Of a DNA stretch of 64,000 nucleotides, positions 1 through 12,702 are shown piece by piece. Positions within the stretch are counted from its first letter, which is position 1, and each line of letters begins with the position of its first letter. The translations under genes and the position numbers were made by a program. This DNA comes from Agrocybe praecox. Taxonomy: Eukaryota > Basidiomycota > Agaricomycetes > Agaricales > Agrocybaceae. The stretch is from positions 1,364,001 through 1,428,000 of the forward strand of contig OZ024851.1 of the NCBI GenBank assembly GCA_964017145.1, given 5' to 3'. The notes below the pieces were generated by a model, which saw nothing but the letters and a program-made list of their open reading frames with translations, was not told where the DNA came from and made no database searches.

Positions 1-641
1 TGCCTTGGAAGTTGGCACGGAACTTGGAATCATCACGCATAAGTAGTATTCATGAGCGCCCAAATGTATGCTCTTAGACGCCCTAAGTTCCAACTCTAAT
101 TATAGGCATTATATATAATATATAATATATATTTAATCCTTCCGACTCAGGCTCAAGGTGGTTGTGACGCTGAGCGGTCGCGGGACTGAGTCGGTTGAAG
201 TCGAGTCGAGGCGGTTAGGAGTTGCCAAGAGGATGTGTGACGCAGATGTGTCGCATTGACACGATAGTTCTGCCGTGTGACTCTCGAGCTAGACTCGGCG
301 CTATCACCCTACGCAGGGAAGCAGATGACTGGGTGCTTAGCCGGCTAGGGTAGAGTAGGCCTCTCAGAGGATCTTTCCAGAGCACGTAGTGGTGAACAAG
401 AAAGTAAGATGATGTATTGTAAATTAGCGACGAACAGTAAATATAAGCTAATTACAAATAAGAGTCACGCGATCAAGATAAGATAATAAATAATAAGTCG
501 ATAAGATAAGGAAAGAAAGTAGCCTGGCCAAAGTAGTCCGGATGATCCCCAAGATTGCATATACATATCGTGACAGTGGTTACTAAACTAGTCATCACGA
601 GCACGTTAAATTATGAGTCAATAAATAAAGATATATCTGAT
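1..641. other. intergenic, no gene seen
   Basis: No reading frame with coding character was found. It holds an AT-rich run (tataatatataatatatatt) near 105-135 and a stretch rich in gagtcg/gactc words around 140-300. It lies 3' of the P450 gene on the minus strand, so its right part is probably that gene's 3' UTR. Confidence 0.6.
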
Positions 642-2814
642 TCATGATGCAGAATTTCTTTTCCTGAAAAGAATATTGGCTGTCAAGTTGGGGAAAACCT
701 GTCCTTCATACCAGAAATTTTCTGGTCGAGAGCCACCATCTGGCAATTTGATATCATAATTGAGTAGAATGTGAGCAAGCATTGTCTTGAGCTCGTTTGC
801 TGCGAAGAAGCGACCAGGACTGTTGCAACGGCTGTCAAGAAATATCCAAAGGCGCCATAAGTACATGATGTACAACTTACCAGGCATGTCTCCCGCCGGC
901 TCCGAATAAAAGGAATTCAGGAGCAAGAGAAACAAATTGATGCTTGAAATGCTCCTTTTCGTCACTCCTCTTCTCCACGAATCTAAAGCCTTGGAACTGT
1001 TCCGGATTCTCATAATTTCTCTATGGAACGTATTTGAGTAAAAACAAGTGCGACCTTAGCGTGCCAACTGACCTCATCCATGTGCGTAGCCCAAGTCGCG
1101 ACCGCTATATGAGTCCCACCAGGCACAGTTACCCCATTCGAGAAAGTAAAATCTTTTTTGAGTTTTCGTTCTACACGGACTAATCAACAATTTTAGCCTC
1201 GTTGTAGATACACTGGGATGTGACAATTTTTATCACTTACATGCAGGAACCGCGAGACGCTGCGACTCTTTGAGGAAACTGTCCAACTTATGCATTCTGC
1301 CAATCGCGGTTTTATTCCATCCTTCTTCCTTTATTATTGACTCTACTTCCTCTCGCAAGGGTGATATATACTCGGGATACGCAGCGAGATCATACAACGC
1401 TTGTGTAAGGGCCTGTATTATGACAGAAGATCGTTAGATCTGGCCACCCGGTACGTGCAATTTGATGCTTACATGAGAGGTTGTGTGAATAGCAGCGAAA
1501 TTGAGTAGCAGAACTCGACGTATCATATCCTCCAAATTCTTCCTCTCTTTTCTAGCATCACGTATGAGCCAGCTTACAAGGTTGTTCTTGGTTTCACCTT
1601 GGATCAGCATCCTATAAACAATACAATACGGATGCATACCGGTCTTTCTTTCCAGTCGTAATCATGAAGCTCCTCTTGTTCTAATTGATATTGTATCATC
1701 GGTCCTACGTATTCAGTCATACGCTTTACACTTTTGGGTAGTTTGGTTAAAAGTCGACCAAAAATACTGAAAGGAACGTGAGCACAGAGATATCATGGTC
1801 AGGACGAAGGACTCACGGTGTCATAATACCCGGAAATATATTGATCATTTGACCTATATTTACTAGGTCATGGGCATACTCAAAGTTTAAGTCGAGAAGA
1901 CCTTGGTCTCTGCCTAAGTAAAATGCAATATGTATGTAAATTTCTTTTCAATGGAAATATACAATGAACTCTTACAAAGTGGTAAACCGAGAAAGACTCG
2001 ATTGCCTGTTCTGCAAATGACATTCATGGCTGTAGAGAGAGCCGGCACGGTGGTCCATTCTTAACCGCTAAAATTAGTTGATGTAAAATTTATAGTTCAA
2101 ATGGCATACCGTTGAGTTTTGGCTGAACAATACCATCAAAAGAAGAAGTGAGCTCGTCGCGTATATCATCAAACTTGAGGCTGATATTGCGTGTCAAAGA
2201 TCTCCGTATGGATGTGGTGTGGTACGGGTCAAGACGTAAGGCTGGGCCGACCGTGTAATCGGTTTGAAAGGTCTGTAAGCATGTCTGATAAGATCTCTAG
2301 AGTGCCTAAGTCAAGCTGGCGTGCTGTTGTATAACTCACCTCAGCGGTCGCATCGTCAAACGACATATCGTCGTCGCCCGCACGTCGAATATCGTCTACC
2401 ATTTGTGGCCCGCTTACTATGACAAGCCACTCTCCTACAAGGGGTACTTTAAACGCAGAGCCATAGTACTTGAGTAGATTTGAATGCTTGTCTCAAATTT
2501 CATAGTTTGGATGACATACCTTGTCATATCCCTCTTGAATAGCATGGTGTCCGTGTCGAGCATGTTTGAAAGCGTCAAAATATGAGGTGAAGAGCCCTGA
2601 GGACCCAATAGTAGGTATGTGCTTGAGCTGAGCAGTTCGTTGGTCAGTGTCGTTCGTACTGATAAATAAAGAATCTACCGACCCTACGGGATCTCTGGAT
2701 TGCCTTGATCCATTTCCACACTATATAAACAGATGCAAGGGCCACGAAGCTGACGGAAAGCGAGAAAAACGAGATAGAGGCGGAATAAGATGAAATAATA
2801 CTCATATTGGTCAT
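642..2814 (-). CDS. cytochrome P450 monooxygenase, multi-exon
   Basis: A microsomal haem-thiolate monooxygenase of the type annotated as ent-kaurene-oxidase-like in Agaricomycetes; the substrate is unknown. The start chosen is the ATG at 2814 (a second in-frame ATG lies at 2805). It is followed by a hydrophobic anchor (SFFSLSVSFVALASVYIVW) and basic residues. Later exons give FQTDYTVGPALRLDPYHTTS near 2260, WTTVPALSTAMNVICRTGN near 2040, the I-helix segment LLNFAAIHTTSHV near 1490, the K-helix ExxR in FLKESQRLAVPA near 1270, and the haem loop FGAGGRHACPGRFFA. The loop appears only after removing an intron at 820-880, which splits the cysteine codon (TG|T). The protein ends ANILFRKRNSAS with its stop at 642. 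All core P450 motifs are present, so the gene is probably functional. The I-helix has AAIHTTS in place of the usual AGxDT, which is normal for this clade. Internal exon borders are approximate. Confidence 0.9.
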
Positions 2815-4271
2815 GAGAAGAGAAGTAGCAGACTGCTGGCTTTTATACGCAAAATACCAGAACATGGATTGTTTGCGGCTCTCAGATCTGTAAAAATCGG
2901 ATGGGTTAATGCCGGCGCTTAAGTGTAACTGCCGAATCTGTTTGGGACAGAGCCTCAAAGAACAGGAGGCTACCTCCACTTGAATCACGGAATTTTGAAG
3001 GAGATCATGTTTTTCTGTATCATCTGGGTCACTGCATACTTAATTGTATTATAAATCAGTTTCTGAGATCATTAAATATTCATCGCAGTTGATATCACCT
3101 ATATGTGCTCTGTGTAATCGAGAGAAATAAGTGTGTGCAGAAGCCTCAGTTCCATGGGAAAGGTAGATTGAACGCAAGAACTCCATATCCACCAATGTCG
3201 GAGCCCAACCCGCGGATATCTACTATGGAGAATGACTCGCTCGACGCAGGAGATCAGGAAGGCGCACAGAGACACACGATGGATGAGTCATATGACGCGT
3301 TTGTCCGAATTCGGAGATTTCATTTCCTTTTTTTTTTTTACTGAATAGCTAAATATAGCGGGCCGTTCCACGCTAAGAGCGGGTCCCCGTATGACCGTCA
3401 TGTAATACTAGGTGAGCGGTAACATGGAACATTGATGCGCTATGTATTGGTACCTTACGCTAGTGAGCCCTGAATGCTTTATTTGTGAAATAGGTAAGGT
3501 ATTTAGTAAGTCTGAACTTGAAGATGAACTTTCAGCCACAATCAACCATGAAATATACATTAGAATGATACATTCACGAACTTACAACACAGGACTCCGA
3601 GCTGATCGAGAATATAAGCTGCATTTGAAACTCGGAACGACAGGCCCGAAAATTGTCTGACTGGAAATCGGCGAGCTCTTTCCTCGTGAGACATTGTACC
3701 TACCAGAAAAAAAAAATCGGAACTCAATCTTTTGTTTCGATGACAGAGCTACATTTAGAGTCGGGCCAGTCTCTACCCCGTAGCCACCATAGAGGTGACA
3801 AATATGTCGCGTGAATTTTCTCTCAATTGACTCAGACATTTTGGAGATTAGTCAAGCGCCATCTTCAGATAGGCTTCAAACCCGACGTTGACTAAAATTG
3901 TGATTATCAACCATACTCTATGGTACGATCCATTAAATTTACAGGGCGTCCATCTGTACAAAAAAGGGACGATATCCAACTATAGCTCCATTAGTAAAAA
4001 AGATGAGATCCGAGATCTGGTGAATTTGGCTCAAATAATGTCGATCATAATGATCACAATCTGATGTTGTAGCTTTCCTTGAGAAGAACTATGAAACCAG
4101 AAAATAAAAATCAATCTCGCGTGCGTTCACGTCTCGACTATTTCCCGAGATGCATCGAATCGGATCGATCTGAAGCAAGTAGTCAGGTGGGCATGACATT
4201 CTACATCTCATGACTCAGTGTTCTCTGGTAGGTAGCGGTCGGACAAATTAGATGTAGCTATCCGTAAGTCC

Positions 4272-4296
4272 TATTGTGGTCTCGTAGACCACAATA
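4272..4296. repeat. perfect 11-bp inverted repeat, 3-nt loop
   Basis: tattgtggtct at 4272-4282 is followed by cgt and its exact reverse complement at 4286-4296. It lies in gene-free DNA; no function is evident. Confidence 0.7.
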
Positions 4297-5756
4297 AAAC
4301 ATTTAGGTTTCCAAACTCCGAGTCTCTACGTCATCTGGATCCCATAACGTAAAATAAACGTCCTGGCAAGCACGAGGCTACCGACCTAAATATGGCAGTC
4401 AAAAAGCGCCATCGTTGCTTGAAAGATAGATAGATGTATACGTCCCTCTTTACAATAAGAATTAATGATTTTGGAGGAGAAATTGTGCACCATGGTGATG
4501 TATTTGCATTTTGGATCTGACAAAGCCGAGCATGGCCGTTAATATAACATCTAAGGCAACCCGCGACCGAGACCGTATTTATCCGATGCTAACAGCGAAA
4601 AATGCAACGTTCAAGACTCGATATGCGACTTTGCTGAGGACATGTAATCCGTTGGGAGAGACTGAGTCTCTGAGGCTCTGAAACTAAGCACGCGCCAAGT
4701 TGATGCCAAGGGAAATGCGGAGTTTACACTGGCGTGATGGTAGAATACCAGCCGACCGGCACCAAAATACGGCGAACGAGGTGTAGCTAGAAAAATATTA
4801 GTAGGCGTATAAAATGAGATTTGAAAAAATTTAATGAATCATGATATACCAGAGAAAATTGTGTGAAATTGTGTGACTCTTAAATGTGCAATTCAAGGCT
4901 ATGCGTATAGATAACAGATTGACAGAATAGACTACTTAAAGTGGCGACGATGAGGTTGTACATAATTCTGAATTAGATGATGACTCGGAAGCATTGTCCT
5001 ACTTGTAAGATAAAGCATTACTGACAGAAATTTTCGCCAAATATGCCTAGGAAAAAGGTGTATCTCAGTTATACATACCGCGTTTTTCTACCTCGATGCT
5101 TCATCTTCAAAATTCTGTTTTAGTATTTTCTTTTTACACGTGCATTTGATTTGTCATTTATATATCTTCTGTTCCATACAAGTCGTGTTTCCCAGTATGT
5201 TCGAAGATATTGCGAGCACAATAAATGGACTGACTAAGGTTCAATACGAGGACAGCATTCGGCAAAGCGGCACATCGAAATCAGAGCCGAGGAGAAAGAG
5301 TTTGTTGAGAGTTTGTTTGTTTATTCTCAAAGGCTTCGGGGAACTGCGAGTCTCAGAGTCTCATCATTCTCAGTCTCTCCTAGCGGATTGCTTCTGACTT
5401 TGCTTCTAATTGAAATTAAACCTTCTTCAAGGTATATGAATTCTTGAGAAATTAAGAAATTCAGAGAGCTAAATACCCGGGAGGAGTGTTTGAAAAAAAT
5501 TAGCATGACGACGGGTTCTCATGGTATTTCAAAGCAGATCATTGCTTGTTGATTGCTTACTGCAGTTTGATCTATTCGAAAATCGCTCGCCTTGTCCTTT
5601 TAGTCATGATGCATCCCAAAAAACATCATCGATATGGACCGCAGTTCAACGAGTTCTAACTAGATGAGTGACTAAGGAAGGAAGGAGCCTACAAGTAAAG
5701 CAGGAGTAATAGTAACTCAGCCAGCTGTGGGAGAATAATATGTGTGTACTATTAGT

Positions 5757-5780
5757 CATGCTTATATTAGTATAAGCATG
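5757..5780. repeat. perfect 10-bp inverted repeat, 4-nt loop
   Basis: catgcttata at 5757-5766, loop ttag, then tataagcatg at 5771-5780. Three further pairs extend the stem after one mismatch. It lies in gene-free DNA. Confidence 0.7.
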
Positions 5781-6326
5781 GCTAGAGCATCATGGAGCCA
5801 CAAAAACGAATTGTTAACCACATCAAAGGATGAGAATGCTCAGTAAACGACTAAATAAGGAACGACTAGTTAAGGTAAGGTAGAACGGACAGGTTACAGG
5901 TACGAAACATATCCAAAGCAAGATACTTCAAGGTGCGGCAAAAGGCGTGTCCGAGAAGACCGACAGTGGCCGTGCAATTGTTAGTCCAGGAACAACACAT
6001 CACCGAAGTCTAAACTGTGACCAGGTGGTCCTTTTTTCCCCTTTAACTATCATGATGCACGATGATGCACGAGCCCTTGTTTTTTTTAAAATTTCTCTCC
6101 GCACGCGCAAATAATAATATCGGAGATTCATGATGCAGGGACTCTAACCTTTGGAACCGAAGGAGAACGTCAAAGCGCCGCCGGGAGAATTGACCACCAT
6201 GGTGCCACTGGAACGCTGGGATACGAATTTATATGTAGTTCTGCATTTCAAGGTGACTTTCAACGGGGTAGAAGGCTTGTCTTGTAGGTCGTAAATATGG
6301 TCATAAGGGTATGATAAGAAATCCTG

Positions 6327-7938
6327 CTAATGAATGAATGGAACGACGTTGGCCCATCCGAGAGTCGCAAGTGCACCTGGAGCAATGTTTCGAAGCTCTA
6401 CAAAAGCCAGAACGAGGAGGATAATCCGCGACGCCATGTAGAGAGGAATCATAAATACTGATATGTATTTGAATGGCTTGAGTAACCGACGACTGATTTC
6501 GTTCAAAATGCTGTCTCGAGGACATTCATCACCACGGCCATAGAGGAAAATAAAGTATAAACCCCACACGATTGGACTGCCCGTGATAACTCCGGATGAG
6601 ATTCGCCACAGGAGTGAGGCGATATGTGATGAAAATTGGATTTTAGTGGACCATCCGACACAATGGATGGCACCAAAGAGGACGGCTATGAAGAAGCATG
6701 GTAGACGTAGGTTCAGGTCGTCTAGGTAGCTGGTATCGCCTATAGAGTAGAAGGTTGGGACACCGTTGGCGGCATTTCTATAGAGAGGGTTAGTCCACTC
6801 GCCACCCCCATCTTCTCTAACAATGTCTTGGATACGATGCAGTATGTTCTTGCATTGGTAAAGAGCGTCTTTTAGCTCAGCGATCATTGACTTTTCTGAA
6901 TCAATCCAATAAGCATACGAATACAGAGCTTCGATGCGCGTTGATAACATACCTGCTCTTGAATAGGTCTGAAAAACATCAGTTTGTAAACTATATCGAG
7001 CCTCGGAGATGGTAAAAATGATTGGAATTTCTGCGTTGAAAGGCTTGTTCCACCAAAGGCCATACATGACAAGGCTCAGAGCGGCGAGGGCTGCGGTAAT
7101 GAGTTCGAGTTCGGTCAGAACAAGGTTCTTGTCCAGAAACCGCGCAATGCATTGGGTAATAAACCAGCATGTTTGAAGGAGCGCTAATCCCTTTGCAAAC
7201 CCATCTGCTTTGCTACGGTCATTGATTATTTCTTCAGTTAATCCTGAAAGATCAATCTGTCCCTTCACGTGGTGAGCAGCTAGGTCTCGCCAGAAGGGAA
7301 TGTATTTTTTCTTCCCGTTTTCATGTACCATAAAGCCACCCATTTGGAAGAAAAATCCATGGGTTTTGGTCCATTTAAATTCCTGCCCTGTGATAATCTG
7401 TATACTTGAGTTTGAGTGTCTGCGTTGAGCATTTGGCCGGCTCTCGGGCATTTTTTGTGCGATGTGAATCATACAACAGCCTTCTCCGACCAAGTGATCT
7501 GAGGAGTCAGTGTCTAGCCCCGCTGGTATTCCTCAAGAAGTCAACGTCTTGTGAGCACATGCAATCGAAGTTCAGCGCACCTGATAAAAGAGTCGGAAAT
7601 TCCTTTTCCATCCTCTTAGCCCCATACCATTGTCTCGCCGCCCAGTATATGATGAATTCCGGGGTGAGAATTGCCCAGAACATGAGCTCCATGCGACGTA
7701 GAGTTTTTTTCATCTTAGAATCGTCTGGGTGAGGTAAGTTAGGATGGACTGCCACCCACGACGAGGCTAGAATTGTGGCAACACAGGACCAGATTATCTC
7801 CAGCCGTTTACGAGGATTGTCATTGATTGAATCGGTATATCTTGGCAGGAGAGACGACGCTTCCAGGGATGCTATAACAGGCGCTGCGACTACATTGCAG
7901 TATAGCGTCGAGTATAACAGGAAAAAAAGGCTAAGCAT
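6327..7938 (-). CDS. multi-pass membrane protein, uncharacterised Agaricomycete family
   Basis: Two exons joined by an 82 bp intron (7499-7580; TLLSG|gtgcgc ... ctcag|ATCAC) give about 509 residues from the ATG at 7938. The N-terminus is hydrophobic (MLSLFFLLYSTLYCNVV) and could be a signal peptide or a first membrane segment. Others follow at LEIIWSCVATILASSWVAVH, LMFWAILTPEFIIYWAARQW, ELITAALAALSLVMYGLWW, LPCFFIAVLFGAIHCVGW, GSPIVWGLYFIFLYG and YISVFMIPLYMASRIILL, so about seven helices. The pair xATIxASxWVxVHPN and APE/TPExIxxWAxRQWxxAxR, and the later THGFFxQMGGF, match my memory of a large unnamed family that is expanded in mushroom genomes. I know of no assigned function. The reading frame is clean and looks intact. 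Confidence 0.8.
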
Positions 7939-9736
7939 GATTGGAACGTATGGTAGTGTGTGAGGCGGAACGAGAAGGAAAGGAAATTGGGATTTTCTTG
8001 ACCTTTTATATATATCAAAGCGCGGCGAGATCGTATTCGTGATAAGCGTACTCGTAAACCTGTCAGGGATAATTTTAGAATACCACAGCACTTCACAGCT
8101 TTGCATACAAACTGAAAGCCGTTGAACTGTAAATAGCACGGTTAAATCGTAATGTGTGAGCTTTCTTGCGCGTCCTGGCGGCTGTACAACATTCAACTTA
8201 CACTGGCAGTGCAACACCATGCAGTAAGCATGCAAGACCTACCGTATTTCCTGGTGCCAGACAAAGGTACCTATCCTTTTTCCCGTGAGTGGGGGCTTAG
8301 CGCTTATTAGCGTTGAACGTTGAACGTTTGAACATGATCAGGCCTAAGCGCTATCAGGCCTGGGCCTGATAAGCGATGGTGTGGCAGTGCAATCTAGCCG
8401 ATTGCCCAATCCATACACGTAGATTAGATTAGATCCTCTATCTGTATGACAGCGACGCGTGCATAACCGAATCAATCCTTGTTTTGACCACTACTGCCAA
8501 CGTGCGAGGCTGCTCGACGCGCTTCCGAGGCCAGCTACGCCTCTAGCTGCATCCTGGACTACTCCAACGAGTTGCTTCAGGATCGCGTTAATTGAAATAT
8601 ATTCAAGGTTTTCACAAAACCCGAGTGTGGCATATACCTGGATCTGCGAGAGTCGACAGGTTGCATTCGACCAGGAAAGGGAAAAGAGGCTTTGCCTTAT
8701 AGCACTACCGAAATTGACACGTCATCTTTGCAATCCTCTACGATACTCAAATTCAACAGTACCGTGTTGACCTTCAGTGGCAGCCGAGAATCAACAACAG
8801 AAATTCTACTCGCTACATCAAAAGAAAACAAGATTCACAAAGAAAACATCTCTGAACACTAGGAAAATAACGAGAACAGGACGCACATTGCGTAGTAGAG
8901 TTCAAGTGGAAAAAGAAGATTAACATCGACCTTGTCGCTATGTAAGTATAGGAAAAAAGGGAAGAGGACGGATAATAGTAAATTGTATCAAGAAAAAAAG
9001 CGTGTATGGATGTAGGATGAGGGGGAAGGAACTACGCAATTAAGAGTAAAACAGCCTGGGATTGGCAGGACGAGGACGAGGAATAACGTTATAGGTAAAG
9101 TTATGATATAAATAAGAATATGGTACAGAGTTGGACGTTCAAAAGAAAAAAAGGAAAGAAAGACGATTTTACATTAGGATGGTCGAGCAGAGAAAGAGAG
9201 AGAAGAGAAAGGATAAAGAACCAGAAGAGAAAAGCAGGGGAACGGAAAAGAAAGAGACAAAAACAAAGAAGAGGAAAGAGGCAAAGAAAACAGACTGAGA
9301 TGATGGTGATAATGTGATGATGAGAAACAATCCTAGTCCATGAATCGTTGAGAGCATAATGTGAATGTGAGAGGCGCGACAGAAATATAAAAAGCGCCCA
9401 GAGCCACGCTGGATGGAGCATCCATGTTTATGTATTACTTGTATCAGGAACGTCGAAACAAGACAGGCCACCTCGGGGTCGTGTTGTCAGTTTTTTTTTT
9501 CATAAGGGTGCGTATGTATAGGAAGAACGTCGGATAGTCAATGGTCGAGTTTTTGGAATGGGTGGTCGTGAGCAGCGAGACGATGACGACGATGTACAAA
9601 ATCCAAGTATTCCTGGCGCCCAAAAATTTTAAGACGAAAATACAAAGATTGCAGGCGCCAAACAATCATTAGTTAGGTTGAGGGTCGACTCTATAATAAA
9701 GCAGGAAAATAAAAAGGAGGGACAAAGGGTACAAAT
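7939..9736. other. intergenic: promoter of the membrane-protein gene and 3' UTR of the LARP gene
   Basis: No coding frame was accepted. Near 8337-8371 there is an AGGCCT-rich palindrome (tatcaggcc/ggcctgata at 8352-8371) and a short tandem gttgaac repeat. From about 9139 to 9297 the plus strand is almost pure purine, i.e. polypyrimidine in the minus-strand transcript. This fits a long 3' UTR of the La-domain gene that ends at 9737. Confidence 0.55.
9139..9297. repeat. polypurine/polypyrimidine tract
   Basis: About 160 bases on the plus strand consist almost only of A and G, with few interruptions. Open frames across it are made of Lys, Arg and Glu on the plus strand and Ser, Phe and Leu on the minus strand. 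That is composition, not coding signal. The tract probably lies in the transcribed 3' region of the adjacent LARP gene. Confidence 0.6.
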
Positions 9737-12269
9737 TTATGTTTTCGTAGACCGGCGCTGCGAGTTGTTGCTGGCCGGGCTTGACCACGACACGTGGTTC
9801 TCCGAGCCCATGACGAACACGACATCTTCCTCGTCGGACTCTTCCTCTTCGAGGTTATCTTCACCAGCGTCGTTGGCTCCTTCGACGACGCTTTCCACAA
9901 TAGACTCGTCCTTGGATTGTTCTCTGACAGCTTCAAGGATTGAATATCCCTTTGATTCCGGCGACTGGTCATGCCTATTGACTAGCACAGGTGATTTGGG
10001 AACAGAAACACCCTCGGTGTTGGCTTTGATAGAGAGTCCTGAGGCAACAGGCGTAGAGCCATCAACACCTTCTTTATGACCCTCTTCTTCGCCATCGACG
10101 CGGGGCGTGCGAATATCAATAGGAGGAGGAAGCCCAGAAGATTTATGCGAATCAAAGAAACCATTTTCAGGATGATAAACATGTTGCTGCGGCTGCTGCT
10201 GGTAGTGATGCTGCCCATCCCAGTATCCCTCACCCCCAGGTGAAGGCATATATCCATGTTGATATCCAGGATATCCGTAAGGTGGGAGCGGAAGCGGGTA
10301 TCCACCACCATACATTGGCTCAGGTGCGGACTCGTCCACTTCGCTAGGGTTTGCATCGGGTAAAACGTAACGCTCCCACCCACCCATGCGCACCATGCCG
10401 CCCCGCACTTGTACAAGAGTCGAAAGCATGAGAACCTCCCTCACGAGACGCTGCTGCGCCTCTTCATCGGCTGGTGGGGGTATCAATGTCTTTACCCGGT
10501 TGAAGGACGCGATCAGGGATATGGGAATCCATCCGCGAGCGTCCATCTAATCAAAACGATAACGTGGAATCAGCAAGTTATTTCCCAAGACAAGACACAG
10601 AGAAGAACCAAATACATACCTGCTGTTTGAGGAAAAAGTCCTGCGCCATATTCTGCGGGCTCATATAGTACTCCAGTTGTCCAAGGAGCCAATATCGTGT
10701 CGGGTCAAGCGGGAAAGGAACAGTAGACAAAGGAGCAGGTACTGGAGGACCCGACGCTCCGGGATGAGCCATATGAGGGATAAGAGGAAGTGGAACAGGC
10801 AGAGGAAGAGGTAAGCGTGTGGGAGGGGGAGGAATGACAGTAAATGGCGGTGGTCCAGTCGGCGGACGCTGGCCCCCACCCCGTGGATTACCTCCAAATC
10901 CACGATAACCGCCATCCATATCTCTTCTACCACGTCGTGGCCTGGATTCTCCGCCATTTCCATACCCTCTGCCACCACCACCGCGTCGTCCACGTCCTCC
11001 GCTGTACATCCCATTGAATTCGTCTATCGGTCCACTGGGTGTTGGCTGATGAGGCGGGGGAATAACTTCAGGTTGTTGTGGTCCAGGAACTAGAATTGGA
11101 TATCCACGCGCATGACCATAGTCCTTCACTTCAAGATCGGGATCGGGATGGCCATTGGCGTATGCACGAGAAGTTGATGATCCAAATGGCGCTGGCAGTG
11201 ACGGGTGTGAGACAGGATACGAGGGTAACGGTGGAGGCAATGGTTGAGGGGGAGTCGTGCTGCTACTGCTTGTACAGCTCACGAACGCACTCGCTCTTGG
11301 ATCGAAAATAGTGGAAGAGGACGATGAGGATGACGTTGATGCAGATGTTGTTGAGGCCTGAGGATATGGGTATATGCGTTGATCAGAGGCCGCGTCATCG
11401 GGCGACGTTTCTGGGGCTGATGGCGGCTGAGGCGGCGGGGAGTTGTTGCGACTGCGACTCGCTGTGCCGAACTTCCATCGTTGAGATTCTGACGATGCTG
11501 ACGGTGGAGTTAAGCCATTTTCTGTGGGCCTGCTAGTCACCCTAGTCTGAGATTGCAATCTATGTCTGCGTACAACGGGCTCAGCTTCAACTCCAATAGA
11601 AAATGTGATACGGGAAGAGGAGGCGACAATCGGTGTCGAGGAGTCAGCATGACTCATCTCGTCGTGTTTCTTGTCGTCCTCCTTGTTCTTATTCTTGTTC
11701 TTTTTATTCCTTGATTTCGATTTCTTGGACTGGGAAGACACTTCCGAGGCGCCAGTCGACGGTGAAGTGGGTAATGATTGAAGTTTCGTCGTTGAACCAG
11801 ATGTCGATGGCGAACAACGGAATACGGTATTGGGATCTATGCTCCCAAAGACCATTTTCTCCTTTACAGGTGAGGCGGGACTAGCGGGTGTTGGTTGGGC
11901 ATCTGCGCCGCTAGCGCTAATGGTGGCATTATTGTGGGCGACAGGCCCAAGCTCTCCGTGCGGACTGCTTGGTGGTTTTCCCCTCTTCGCATCCGATACT
12001 GGCATTGGGTTACCGCTCAAGTTCTCATTTACAGACACACGCCCACCCTTCGAGGGCCCCCATACCTTGTCAACTAAATAGAAAAAGTTTCCCGGGTCAG
12101 AAAAAAGGCGCTGGAAATTGTATAAAACTGACACACCTTTCTTAATCGTTACTGGCGCTCCTATAGAAGGCCACTGCTCTTCAGATACTTTTATAGGCAT
12201 AATAGCGTCTCCCTGCCGGTGGGTTTTCCAGACATTGAGCGCTTGTGGTGACTTTGGGGTTTGCTGCAT
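9737..12269 (-). CDS. La-related RNA-binding protein (LARP1/Sro9-like)
   Basis: A La-motif protein that probably binds mRNA ends or poly(A) and regulates translation in the cytoplasm, as LARP1 and yeast Sro9/Slf1 do. The La domain is encoded across a 73 bp intron (10547-10619): YWLLGQLEYYMSPQNMAQDF, FLKQQ, then MDARGWIPISLIASFNRVK and VLMLSTLVQVRGGMVRMGGW. Before it lies about 450 residues of Ser/Pro-rich low-complexity sequence, then an RGG-type box (GGRGRRGGGGRGYG ... RGFGGNPRGGG) near 10900-11000. After it come Pro/Gln/Tyr-rich and acidic segments. The ATG at 12269 was chosen; an alternative at 12200 begins MPIKVSEEQWPSIG. A second candidate intron (12074-12136, 63 bp, gtgtgt ... tttag) is in frame and free of stops, so it may be retained or spliced. 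No classical RRM follows the La domain, which fits the LARP1 branch. Confidence 0.88.
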
Positions 12270-12702
12270 AAAGATTAGGAGCTCATCGCGACTTTGCCAG
12301 CTTTTTCGTTCCAATATATAAATTTCTCACGATCACGAAATTTTGACGGCATGTGATCTGATTTTAAATTTTCATTCTAATTTCTCAATCAATTTGAATT
12401 TGGGTTATTGAAGTACCTCTCTTACCTGGACGTGTTAATTATCGAACAAATTTCTGTGCTTTGCCTTTGTGGTACTATGGTGTGGACCCTTCCCGGTTAT
12501 TCGAATTTCGCGTAACTTAAGTCAGAGTGACGATTGTGAGGCTTACTCGCAACCTTCCTGGCTTCGAACTCGCTATTCTCAGATAACCACCTCGTCAGTT
12601 AAGGATAACAGAACGCTCTGGTCTAAGGCATATTCAATCCGCCGACATAAACAATTCATTTTCATTCCTTCCTGGTTTTTTGAACGGATGAACCTAAGGA
12701 CT

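Larger units (their letters stand above)
2815..6326. other. 3.5 kb intergenic region without recognisable genes
   Basis: Short open frames on both strands show no recognisable family, no consistent exon chain and no biased composition, so none was accepted. The stretch contains a perfect hairpin at 4272-4296 and another at 5757-5780. It includes the promoter of the P450 gene (just above 2814) and the 3' side of the membrane-protein gene (below 6327). It may be old transposon-derived DNA, but no terminal repeats were found. Confidence 0.5.

Noticed and set aside
9120..9471. Open frames rich in Lys/Arg/Glu (plus) and Ser/Phe/Leu (minus)
   Set aside because: They follow from the polypurine tract; no start context, no family, and they lie in the likely 3' UTR of the LARP gene.
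12530..12600. tRNA-like ggcttcgaactcgc segment
   Set aside because: It resembles a B-box only loosely; no matching A-box or acceptor stem could be drawn.
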